Shown in pieces: positions 1 through 12,038 of a stretch of 60,691 nt of DNA (position 1 is its first letter; every line of letters begins with the position of its first letter). The stretch comes from Neocallimastix lanati (nom. inval.) (lineage: Eukaryota > Neocallimastigomycota > Neocallimastigomycetes > Neocallimastigales > Neocallimastigaceae). The DNA lies in NCBI GenBank assembly GCA_016946835.1, contig JACVTC010000282.1:1-60691 (forward strand), given 5' to 3'. The notes under the pieces were generated by a model. The model made no database searches. It was not told the DNA's origin and saw only the letters and a program-made list of their open reading frames with translations. The translations under genes were made by a program, and so were the position numbers.

Positions 1-3000
1 ATTAATTATTGCTATTATTATTTATTTTTAAAATTGTATTTTTTTATATTATTTATTATCAATTATTATCTTTTTTTTTATATTTTGTAGTTTCATATAT
101 TATCTATTTATATTTATTTTTTTTTATTGATAATAATACTTTTATTTAATATATATATCTATAATTTTATTTTCTAATGCATTATATTTATTTTTTTAAA
201 CTACTATTTTTTTGGTTCAAGTGTATAATAAAAACGTTGACCGATATAATTATCTTCCCAACCAAAAGATGTATTTCCGGAAGGTGAAGAATCTTCACAA
301 TCTCTAACTTTAAGAGTAGAATCATCATAAAAATCTACACATTTTTCGTTTCCGTCATAATAACATAAATATTTCTTTCATAACGACCTCCATATTTGAA
401 TTTTGCCTTTGCATTCTTACACTGGGTTATTTTTAAACGTCTTTCATAACCGTCCTTACTACTAAGATTTACGTCTAAACAATAGTCCGATTTATTTCCA
501 TTTCCACCATTAGTAGCATTTGATAAGTACCAAGTAGATTTTGAATTCGAAGAAGTCATTAACCAAGAATATATTTAACACTACTTGATTAGTTTAAATC
601 GGTCTTGACTTTCAATATTTTTGACCCCTAAATATTCTTTGTGTCCTTTATCATATTTACTACGGAAGGTGTGAACTTCATATATATCCGGTACGTCATA
701 GGATATGATCCATTTATATTTATTATCATTTTCATTGCACGTACTGTAGCTAATACTACTGTTTTTGTCTACATAAAGACATTCTGTTTTATCATCATTC
801 ATCCAAAAACCAAATTTGTCATTTTTGCTAATAATTGCCATGTTGGTATTGGATGCGTCTGATGATAATCCTATCTGATTATTAGAACTTTTAATTAAAT
901 ATTTTCCACTGCCGACGTTCTTTAATAAACCATTACCACTCTTTGCGATTTCCCAAATAAATTCATTACCATTGCACTTATTATTTAGACTTACCGAGAG
1001 TTTACCAGAGCTGTTCACAGACAAACATCCAAGTCCGTTTTGATTATTAATTATATAGACCTTCTGAGTATCAGCTAATAAAGGCTTATAAGAAGAAAAC
1101 ATCCAAACATGTTTAGGATTGCTTGAATCACATTTTTGAAGTTCGTTTGTTGGATAAAGACAGTCCTTCTCGAAACCCTCAATCCAAAATCCATATTTAG
1201 ATTTTGATGGATCGGCAATGTTAAGGACATTGGAATCATAGAAATAGGAAGTAATCATTAATTTATCGTCCGAGCTTTTTCGTAAAAATTGTCCAGTTTC
1301 AACATTTTTCCATAGTCCACTTCCATTTTCTGGTATTTCCCATAAGTAGGAATTACCGTCACATTTATTATCAATCTTAACTTCATTACTAGATTTTCCT
1401 ACCGCGTATAAACAACCTTTAGTAACACTATTATAGATGTAAACTCGCTTAGTTTTTACCGGAGGTTTCTCAGACAAAATCCATCGTCCAGCATCTCCAT
1501 ATCGAGTACATTCGTTATTTTTAACGGTACTATCGGATTCATATTTATTTGAGGTGGTTAAATGGAAACAGCCAAGAGAATAAGGTTTTTTGATATCTAA
1601 TTTCGTTATATCATTCATGACACTACTATTTGTTATGTCAGAATCAGTATTTACAATACCATTTCTATTAGATGATATATAGGTATTAGAACCAACATTT
1701 CTCCAAATTCCTTTTCCACTGTAAGGTATTTCCCATAAAAATAAGTCTCCATTACATAAGCCGTTAGCTCTTATACTTTTATCACTACTTCTTTCATTAA
1801 CATAGAGACATTTGTTGGTATCTTTTTCATAAATGTAAACACGTTTCACCTTATCAGGGGCTTGTGGTGGATACGAGAAATAGACCTTTTTTTCATTTTT
1901 ATAAATTTCATAAAATTGCAATCTATTCTCCGTACAGGTTAATCCTACCTCTTTTTTATCCTTCTTTTTGTTAAAAGCACTAAAACTACTTATATCGTCT
2001 TCTGTATCCTCGTTTTCAAATAAATTCTCATAAGAAACAACGGTAGCTGTATCTGTCAAACTGTTACTTTGATCCATATATTGTATTACAAAATCGTAAT
2101 TTTCATCGAATTTAGCATGCGCAATTTTTTCGGTTTCGGAAATTGCATAATAGGACACTTCACCCTTGAACAATATTTCCTTTTTATTTTTTGGATCATT
2201 TTTATCAATTGATCGATATTTAAATCCTTCCTTTGTAAGAACTAACCCGACATGACTGCACATTATTCTATGCCCTAAGTAGAAAATATCTCCTGCAATT
2301 AACCCGTTTCCTACCGTGTCCTTATTGAAATTTTGTATGACCTCTTCGGTATCCAAGTTTTTGAACCTGCAATTTAAATTTGGATTTTTATCGCTTTTGT
2401 AGTTATTATTAAAATTAATTTGAATATCATTTTCAATGCAGGTAATACCATAATTATAGACCCGATTGAGATTCCATTCATCTTCAATTAAAATTTCGTC
2501 TCCGTTGCTAATCAATGTTCCATTCGTTGCAATTTGTAAAGAAGATATGTTATCATCGTAAAATCTATAGAAATTGGTGGTATCAATTTTGAAATTTCCT
2601 ATAGTTTCCAATTTATAAATGGTATTACATTCGGCATCATTACCTTTTGAAACTAATCCATTTTTACATCGACTTTCTATATAAGGTCTATACTTCCAGA
2701 AGACATTCTCAGTATTGTTTTCTTCCGCTATTAAAATCTCATCATTAGAGTTACATATCATAGTGACATTCGGTTTTCCGATAGATACTAATGGTTTTAC
2801 GGTTTGTCGATTGGAGACCATAAAGTTTCCAGTAGCAATATCTAAATAAATCTTTTCTTGCTCTTTATAACTGTGTAAGGCATGATTATTATGATCTACA
2901 AGTTGATAGGTTTCTTGATCAATCGAAAGGTCGCTTCCAAAACTTCCTTTTTCATTTTTCTTAATGTACGATAGACATTTAACAGTACCGTAATTAAGAG

Positions 3001-6000
3001 AATTTTCCTCGCCCAAACAAATCTCATTATTATACTTTTTATTAAGTAAGTAATTTTGGTGCTCTCTGCATTTATCCATTACTTTATCAATAATTTGATT
3101 ATTATCATCATCATATAAAGCTAAAAAGGTGTTTGCTTCTACCTGATCACATCGCAGAGATATGCTTTTAGGAGGTTTAGTTATATATTCCGCTGGGATA
3201 TCCTGAAATACGGAATTTCCATTAATGACTAATGGGGCAGACATATCATTAATATTTAACTGTAAATTGTAGACCTTCTCATACGAGAAAAATTTATAAT
3301 CAGTAACACTGATATTAGCACATTCCGTTCCATCTTTATCAATAATTTTATCTCCAGGATATAAAACTTTATCATAGGTGAATAAATTATTGGCATCGTA
3401 GGTTTTAGTAATCATATTTCTTAATCTATTACCATTACTATCTTTTACATAGAAACCATATTCAAGATCACAACGTATTTCGGCATAGTCAGCATTCACC
3501 TTATTTGGTATTTTAGTGATATAGGTATTATCACCATCTAGTGTATAAACAAGATTGAAAGTATCCTTTTCTTTTTGGAAATTGATATAACGCAGTTTGT
3601 TATTCAAACCTTTACCCTTATCAGGCTCATAATACGTATGATTATTATAATTGAATTGAATACCCTTTTCTGTGAGCTTAAAGCATTCCTGAAAAGCGGA
3701 ATTGTACAAAAGTTCTCCAACATACAAGTTATCAGGCGCATATATTCTTGTTTCTTCATCATAATTTTCTCGTGTGGAAAGAATTTGCTTCTTTTCTAAT
3801 GCAGGATACCTCCAATATTCGTTACCTTCCTCATCATTAATAACGGCATACATGACTTTATTCCTTTCAAATATACATTTTAAAATTAGATCGCTCGTGA
3901 AAGCATTGTTAAATACATTGACGTCATTTAACAATAATTTTCCCTCGTATTGATTGAACTTTAGATTATTATTATCTATAAGTTCTGAAACTTCGGCGTC
4001 CATCGGAATTGGTTTGGTTTGATCACTGAAAAAGAGACCAATTTTCTTTTTCCCATTGGAATCCATAACAGATTTACCATTTTCATCCATGATTTCATCA
4101 ATTCGAATACATGGCTTTTTGAATTTATCATCCACGTAGATCATATCATAGATGATTTCATCCTTTTCAAGGGAAGTTCTTTTCTCCACCTTTGGATATT
4201 CCAAATAGACTTTTTCTTTATTTGGACTATATAAAACAAACTTATTACCTCCATGGTAGTTCATACATTTTCCAATGAGCTGATCATTTCCACTTAGATT
4301 ATTCACTTTATCAATCACGGTACCTTGATTGAAAAAAAGACCGAATTCATCCGAGCTTTTAACTTTAACATAATTATCTGCCATCTGTTTATTCATTTTT
4401 TCTTTATTACTACTTTCGGTATCAGTTTTTTCTTTCTTATAATTTTCCATTTTATAAATAGTAATGTTGCCATGATTAAATTGCGTGAACAATTCCCCAT
4501 CCTCAAAGAAAAGGCATCTTTCACCGGTTTCCTTATTAAATAAACTTTCACCATAAAATAAGGGCTTCGATTCTGAAATTTCATATTTTTTAGAGTATTT
4601 TGGTAAAGTCATGATTCTTTTATCATCGCGATAGATCGCTGCCTTCAAATCCCCATAGATCGTTTCACATCTTACACTATAAGTATGTTTTTCATTTTTC
4701 ATATTGGCAGGCGTTATTTCCCTATCATCAATTAAATTAATAGATGTTCCGTTGGAAAAATAAACGTATACACCGGTTTCTACGACATCTAAATATTCTA
4801 TATTATCATTAACGTTTTCTAAAACATCAATGTCCTCCTCATCTTCTGGATCCACCTTTGGATTTGCTGAGTCTTCTGTGGCGACTTCCTCTGCGTTTTT
4901 AAGAAGTGAGTCTTTCGTATTAACATTAATTAGTCTTCCCTTATTAATCTTTAAACAAAATTTACCGTTAGAATCGGTTTCATCTGGAATTAATTCTTGC
5001 ATTGGACGCAATTGATGAGTTGCCGTATTAGCAATTAATGCTTTAAACTGTTGGGTTGGGTAATTCCATATGACGTCTTTACTAACCTTATCAAAAATTT
5101 CAATATTATTTTCATCTTTGCAACGAAGTTCAATAGCATGTTTATCAGGATTATATATAGTAATGGTGGTTCCTTCAATTTTTTGGTCATTAATATCCTG
5201 AATATAAAGTTGTTGATCATCCAAATATAAAGTTCTACCTTTTATTTTTGAATCATATTTTTCAGTGATTAAATCACCCGTACTATTAAATAGCCCCTCG
5301 GCCTTGAACGTTAAACATGCTACATTTTCATTTTTGTCATTTTTATAATAAATCGAACGATCCACCACCATTGAATTACTGTAGGGTTCATTCGTAATGG
5401 AATAAATGATACGGCTTGGATATTCCCATACAACTGAATTAGTATTGTCTAGTAGAACTACTCCATATTTGTCGCTATTAATATTACATCTGAGTTTAGT
5501 TGGTAACGCCAAATTTTCATCCTCTAAATCCAAAACATTTTGATCGTCCAATGTTAAATAACCGGTTTTCTTATCCAACTGTAATTTCGATTCCGTATTG
5601 ATTTCATACGGGAAATACGGTTCTTTATCTCCGTAGAAATAAACTCCTTTCGTTCTTAAGGTGACACAAGGAAATTCATTGATGATTTTACATTTACTGT
5701 TTTTATTAACTTTACATATACTATTAATCTGATCAACGCTTATGTTATAGGAAAGTGTTTTATTGTAAAAATGATTCTCATTTAATTCGTCTTTAAATAC
5801 TTTGTATTTATTGGCGTTAGCTTGGATTTTCACATGTTCCTTTCTACACTGGGTTGGTGATGGATCCCCTTTACATTTACAGTACCATAACGCATCTAGA
5901 CAATAGCTTTCATCCTTCTTCAAAATAAACTCATAATCGTTATTATCTTTTCCGAATATTCCCTTTAAGGTATCCTCCTTTTGTTTCTTTTCTTCTTCGC

Positions 6001-9000
6001 AATCTTTATCCCTTTTAGTATCATCTCGGTAGATGAGCGCTTCTAAATTTTTCAGATAATGTTCTTCATTATCACTGATCATTTCTGTCAATTTTTTCGT
6101 TGGAGGGAAAGTCCAAATTAAAGTATCCGTCGGATTATTTTTATTGTCAAATTTTCTTTTTAAAATTCGAATGTATCCATTGGTGTCTGGTGTAATATAC
6201 ATAATGTAGTAGCATACTTTGGAATCCTTACAAGTTTCCCCTTCGATTCCCGTAGTGAACAAAACATGATCGTTACAATCATAAATATTGAAAACCCCAT
6301 TGTCATTTAATTTTCCATACACAATTCTCGAATTTCTATCGGTAATCGGTTTCAAGTCAATGTAGGAATCATCGATAACGATATTTTTATCATCGACCTT
6401 TTCAAATTTTTGAAGTAAATTTTGATATTTTAGATGAAAACTGGTAAGAGGCATTACCGCTGTACTGTAGTAATTATCATTTTCATCAAAAATATAATTG
6501 TCCTTAGAGGATTCCAAATCAACCTCATTTGAGATTTCCAAATCTCTATATTCCTTTGATTTTCTAAGTTCTTCATACGCGTCTTCGGTATATCTATTAA
6601 TAATTTGTTCGCCCACTCGTATGATAGAATTGTCGAATCCAGAAATCTTGTTTTCCGATTTATAGGTGGTAAGAAAAGGTAAATTTGGATTTCTTGCTTC
6701 TGCCTCACATGCATTATAAAATTCGTGTTCTTTATAGATCAAAAATTCATGATACGGGGCGTGATTCCACATATTCCAAACTTCCTCTCCGTTTTCATTG
6801 ACAATTCTAAACGTTCCCGCATTCAATACCTCCAATCTATACCTTCTATACAAATGTTTATTATCCTTTTCAGGATCATTTAGCGTACTCATGATCACAT
6901 AGTCAAACTTATTTAATATCCTCATGACTCCATCTCTCCCCACAATTAGCTTATACGGTCCTTTTCCTTGCCATAAATTCGCGGTTTTGCTTTCCCATAT
7001 GGTGACGTTGTTGTCTTTAAAAACCAGATTACCACTACTATTTAAGATTAAATGAAATCTTTTATTTTCTGATTTTAAACCTTCATTCGAATAGATGGTA
7101 TTGTTACATCCCCCGAAGTACATAAAGTTTCCTTTATAAGCAATTCCATCCGGGAGTTGTAAATACGAATTATTTTTTTTTATTGAAGGATTAATGGCTT
7201 CGTATAAATATTTCTCTGGTATATTTTTAGTTACATCTTCATTCTTAAAGGGATACCCATACTTCACTGGTAAGTAATATCCATCACGGTCAAGATAGGA
7301 ACTATATTCATTGGCTTTGATTTTGTAACGCCAAATAGGTACACCTAATGGATCATACAAGGTTAATCCATCATACGTGTTGTACCTATTTTGATCAAAA
7401 GTACTTACGACTAAATAGGAGGTCTCTGGAACGGTACTTAATCCGTTTCCATTCCAACCCACGATTAAGTGCTGATGTTCCGGCTTTATATTCGACCATA
7501 ATACTACATTTTTTGTTTTAAATTTATTTTTATTGGTTAAATTTTCAATATAACTTTTTATTTTACTATTTACCTTTGACGTATCAGAAGGAGATGGAGA
7601 AGAAGAAGTAGTAGTAGTAGTGGTAGTAGTAGATGTTTCCGTAGTGGTTTGTGAACTTCCATTTCCCTGGGTTCCATTATCCGTTGTAGCATTACCATTT
7701 TGCGATTTTTCTTGACTTTGCGCCTCATTTATTTTTTGAATACTATTCTGAGTCATTCTACATTTACTTTTAATTTGGTCACAATTTAAAAGCATATAAT
7801 CCTCTATGGCCTCCACAATACTACTATCCATTAGCGATTCACATTTATCCAAAATAGTACAGTCAACGGTTCCAGAATTACCGGTCTCACCATTATCCGA
7901 AGAAGAAGAGGAAGGTTTTTCATTCATTTTCTCACTACAAATAAAATCGATTTCATCTTGAGAATAATAAATATTGTTTCTATTTTTTTTATCCTGACAA
8001 GTATTGGAATTTCTTAGTTCCGATTTAAATGCATTAAATAATTTATTGTCGCTTTTCACGGTAACATGATTAACGATACATTTATTATCTTTATTTTTAG
8101 TGGGATTTTGACAGTTACAGAACCAAAGCGCATCCTTACAGAAAACGTCATCCTTACTTTTAATAAAATTGATATCAATATTATCTTTTTCGAGATGCTT
8201 CAAATATTCGGTTACCTTAGAAACTTCTTTAGGCTTATCATTAGGATCCGGTCGAATATTATTTGGATCGAAATCTGGTAAATCTGGATTTTCCATGTAG
8301 TTGACGCCATTGAACTCCTCAGCATAAGTTCCAACGGGCTCAAACATTGTTTCTTCGGTGAGAACTTCAAGATGGTTTAAATTAGATATTTTGAAGTAGG
8401 CCTTACTTTTAGCGTAACTAGTCTGCGTATTAAAGTATTCGACATCATTATTACCGAAAACCAGATCATTATCTTTATTCATGTATAATTCAAGGGCATG
8501 GCCTGTACTATATTCACCAGCTAAACTAGAGATTTTCTTTATATTCTGATCTGTACCTATTTTTTGTCCAGTTTCTAAGAAATAATCAAAGGTTCGAGTT
8601 TTTGGTGCACTAGGACGCAAACTGGAGTAGATATTGGTGAACTCACTATCCTCGAGTTCGAAATGGTAGTCATCCGTGTTTCCTTTACAATCCAACAACA
8701 GAGACTTATAATTTTTATCTTTTATAAGTTTACTATCGAAAACTTGATCCATCATATGGGTGACCGCGTCATCATCAATATCAATATTGACAATACTTCG
8801 AGTATTGATATTAGAACGTGTTTTATCATTATAATCATAACAGGATGCAATTTGGTAGTTACGAGTAATTTTTTTATATATCAATACTTGACATGGTGTG
8901 TTTCCGTTATTGACAACGCTTTCTTCAAAAGTATAGGAAACCCCTTGACTGGTAGTTTTATCCGTTCCTTCAGTCTTCGAATAATCATTACTAGTGGATT

Positions 9001-9432
9001 GTGATTCACTTTTTCCCGAAGTATTACCTATTTCCCTTGTTTCCGTTTCGTCATTTCCTCTACTAGTTGACTTTGACCTTTCTATGGCATTCATTACGGA
9101 TCTGGAGCCACCATTAGACTTTGTAGTACTTTCGGATTCAGAAACAGAATCACTTTCGCCTCTTGAATTTCCTGTGGAATCAGATTTTCCAACTGTATGA
9201 TCCGTGGTAGTACCAGTTGATTTATTATGAGTGGTACCCCTATCTCTAGAATTCGTTATATTGACGTCATGACTCGTACCTTTAGATGTGCTTTTCTCAC
9301 CTCCCCCATTGACACTAAAAAATGGAACTCCTATACTAACCCCACCATTAAGTCCCGAAGTTTCATCACTATGTGATCCCGTATTATCACTACTTGAACT
9401 ACCCTTATTAGAAGTACTTCCATTATCACTAG
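1..9432. repeat. Left copy of 9.4-kb terminal direct repeat
   Basis: Base 1 aligns with base 51,254, and the match continues without a break to base 9,432, which pairs with the last base of the window (60,691). Both copies have the same orientation and carry the same giant minus-strand gene. The interior (about 0.6-7.1 kb) gives identical translated ORFs in both copies. Differences in the left copy are single-base indels near 55, 357, 566 and 589. Because the repeat is bounded only by the window ends, a circular or tandem 51,253-bp unit, or an assembly self-overlap, is the simplest reading. Confidence 0.93.
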
Positions 9433-10171
9433 TATTTTGTGTACCATCCGAGTTACTATCATTTTCTTCATGGTTCCACGTATTCTCTGTATGCTTTTCG
9501 TTTACCTTTGTTATATCTTTTACTATTTGTTCATCCCAAGTTTTAGCTTCATCCTCTTGTATTGAGTTGGATAGAGCTTCTTCCACGATTTCAGATATAG
9601 TTTTACTGAAACTGGAGGATGAATTTTGGTCGCTATGGTTTTCTATCGTGTAGACGTCGCTGGTGCCATGAGTTTCTTGTACCGAAATAGAATACGATTC
9701 ATCGAAATTTACGGTATAACTTAAGGAGGAACTACCACCGACTCCTAAACTTTGAGTTGTGATATCAATGAGTTTCCAGCCTTTTAAAAAATTAGGGGCA
9801 TTGACCATTCCCGTTAACTCCTCATTGTAAGGATTTGCTTCCGGACTGACACTTGTCAATAGATTACATGTTCTTCCGTCGGATAAATCAAATTTTTCAT
9901 ACTCTTTTTTCTCCTCTCTCTTTCTTTTTCTAGAAACTATTTTTCGTTTTGCTGGTATCCCATAAATATTGACCAAGTTTTCCTCGTCCGTACAATTGCC
10001 ATAGTAAGTATAAAAAGGATTATCAAAAAAAAATTCGTATTCTGAATATACTGACCTGATATCTTTAACATCAAGTTTATCAAATTTTATTTTGCCATGG
10101 TTATTATAAATACATAATGAACCAAACGTAATCGTTATTAAATTTGATAAAATTATGTAGCTTATTAACAT
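204..10171 (-). CDS. Giant secreted multi-module lectin-like protein (left copy, 3' end frameshifted)
   Basis: Starts at 10171 with a signal peptide (about residues 1-18, ending near TFGS) and reads open to 581. It is then broken by small indels near 589/566 and again near 357. The original frame resumes to a TAG at 204-206, which matches the intact end of the right copy, so the undamaged protein is about 3,322 residues. Modules in order: dibasic cluster (about 75-92); Ser/Thr-rich region (about 160-460); Cys module with DALWFC (about 670-760); Thr run (about 858); bulb-lectin-like segments (about 890-1130, e.g. SGNLVFKDNNVTIWES); second Cys module with DALWYC (about 1420-1500); ten ~126-residue repeats with paired Cys, often ending W-x-Y-P (about 1510-2770); four ricin-B-like modules (about 2775-3322). 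Carbohydrate binding at the cell surface or outside the cell is inferred from the lectin-like modules. No catalytic domain was recognised. It is transcribed away from the 12-kb gene. Confidence 0.9.
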
Positions 10172-12038
10172 AATATTTTTTTTTGACTTTTATTATTTTT
10201 TTACTCGCTTATTCCTGAATATATATTTATTTTATTAATTTTTTTTTTATTTTTTAATTATTTTTTAAATAATTTAAATTTACAATTATTTAATTTCAAT
10301 TTTTTTTTGTTTTAATTTATTATTATTTTTTTTATATATTTATTCATTGAATTTCTATTTTTTATTTATTTATTTAATACTTATATTATTTATTTATTTA
10401 ATTTATATAAAGTATTAAATTATTTATTTATTATTTATTCATTTAATTTTTATATATTTTTAGGTTTTTTATTTATATATAATCAAATAATAATATTTTT
10501 TTTATAATTTTTAATAATAATAATAATAATAATATGAATATTATTTTTTCATATTTATATAGATTTATTTTAATTATATTTCCTTTTAATATAATTTATT
10601 TTCTGGTTTATATATTTTTATTAATTTTATATGACTTAAAATTTTATTAAATTTATATAATTTATATTTAATATATTATATATAAATATATCAAATAAAA
10701 ATATTATTACTTATTTATTTAAATCTATTGTAATACTATATAGTTTTTTTTTTTTAAATAAAAAAAACGGAAACAATAAATCATTTAAAAAAAATTTTTA
10801 ATTTAATAAATATTTTTTTTAATTTTATTTTTAAAATTTTTTAATTATTATATATTAAAAATATAAATTAAATAATTAACCAAAATTGAGGTAAGGATTT
10901 TTAATTATTTCCTTTATTGAAAATAAATTAAGTAGGTTAAAAATTTAAATTTTTATAATTTATATTAAAATTTTAATACAAATATTTTGATATGGTTTTA
11001 AATTACTTAATTACAACCGAATACTTTTACTTTTACATTATTGGTTTAATAGTATGATTAACAGAAAATGAACACAATAATCATATAATTAAACCCACAA
11101 AAATAAAATATTATATAAATAAAATAATATATTTTGTTTTTATAATAGTACATAATAATTTTATGTTTCAAAGTAAATTAGGTAATTTTCTTTTATATTT
11201 TTTTAGTTAATAATTTTATTCATTATTAAAGTTTTCAATATTGATATTACAAGTAATTATATATATTTATATTATATTTATAATATATTTAAATTACTAT
11301 TATAAAATACAATCTTATTCAGTCAATTATATATATAAATTTATATCAATGATATATTTATATATCCTTTTATATGGGACTATGAATTAAATATATATGT
11401 ATTAAAAAGCGGATAAAAATTAAAATTTATCATTTAATAAATAATTAATATATATTTATAATAAAAACTAAGTATATATACATTTAATAAAAATTAATGT
11501 TACTTATTATATTGAATAAAACTTGTAATAATTATAATTAATATATTTAATTTATATAAAAATCTATAATAAAATAGTAATTAGATATAAAATTATAAAA
11601 ATAATATAAATCAAATAAAAAAAATTAAAGTAATAAAATTTTTAAAAATAAAATATATATATATATATAAAATTAGAGAAAAATTTAATATTAATATACA
11701 TAGAAAAAAGCAGAAAAATAATATGAATATTAATATATAGAAAAAGCTGTAAAAAAAAAAAATTGAATAAAAATATAGATAAAAAGTAGTAATAAAAAAA
11801 AATTAAATAATAAAATATAGATAAAAAGCAGTAATAAAAAAAATTGAACAATACAGATAAAAAAATCTGAAAAAAAAAAAAATTGGAAAATAACATATAT
11901 AAAAAGTCTTAAAAAAATTAAATATATATGTATATATAAAAACCAAAAATAAAAAAAAAAATAAAAAAAAAAAAAAATAGAAAAAAATAGTTTTAAAACT
12001 ATTAACAGTACATAAAAAAAAAAATTAAATTCAATAAA
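10172..12038. other. AT-rich divergent intergenic region
   Basis: This spacer lies between two divergent secreted-protein genes, so it should hold the promoters of both. It is almost entirely A/T homopolymer tracts and short direct repeats such as (TAA)n near 10,515. No conserved motif, RNA gene or coding stretch was recognised. The minus-strand ORFs at 11.6-12.4 kb are low-complexity Phe/Tyr/Ile products of A-rich DNA and are not considered genes. Confidence 0.6.
11695..11905. repeat. Degenerate ~40-bp tandem repeat
   Basis: A motif like ATAGATAAAAAGCAGTAATA followed by an A-run recurs about every 40 bp (near 11,706, 11,743, 11,782, 11,824 and 11,860) with drifting sequence. It lies just upstream of the gene starting at 12,039. 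It is probably neutral AT slippage, although it sits within that gene's promoter region. Confidence 0.55.

Noticed and set aside
8663-9653. Plus-strand ORFs of 68-121 codons opposite the Ser-rich part of the giant gene
   Set aside because: They are antisense shadows of the open minus-strand gene, with no signal of their own, and frameshift-sensitive in the second copy.
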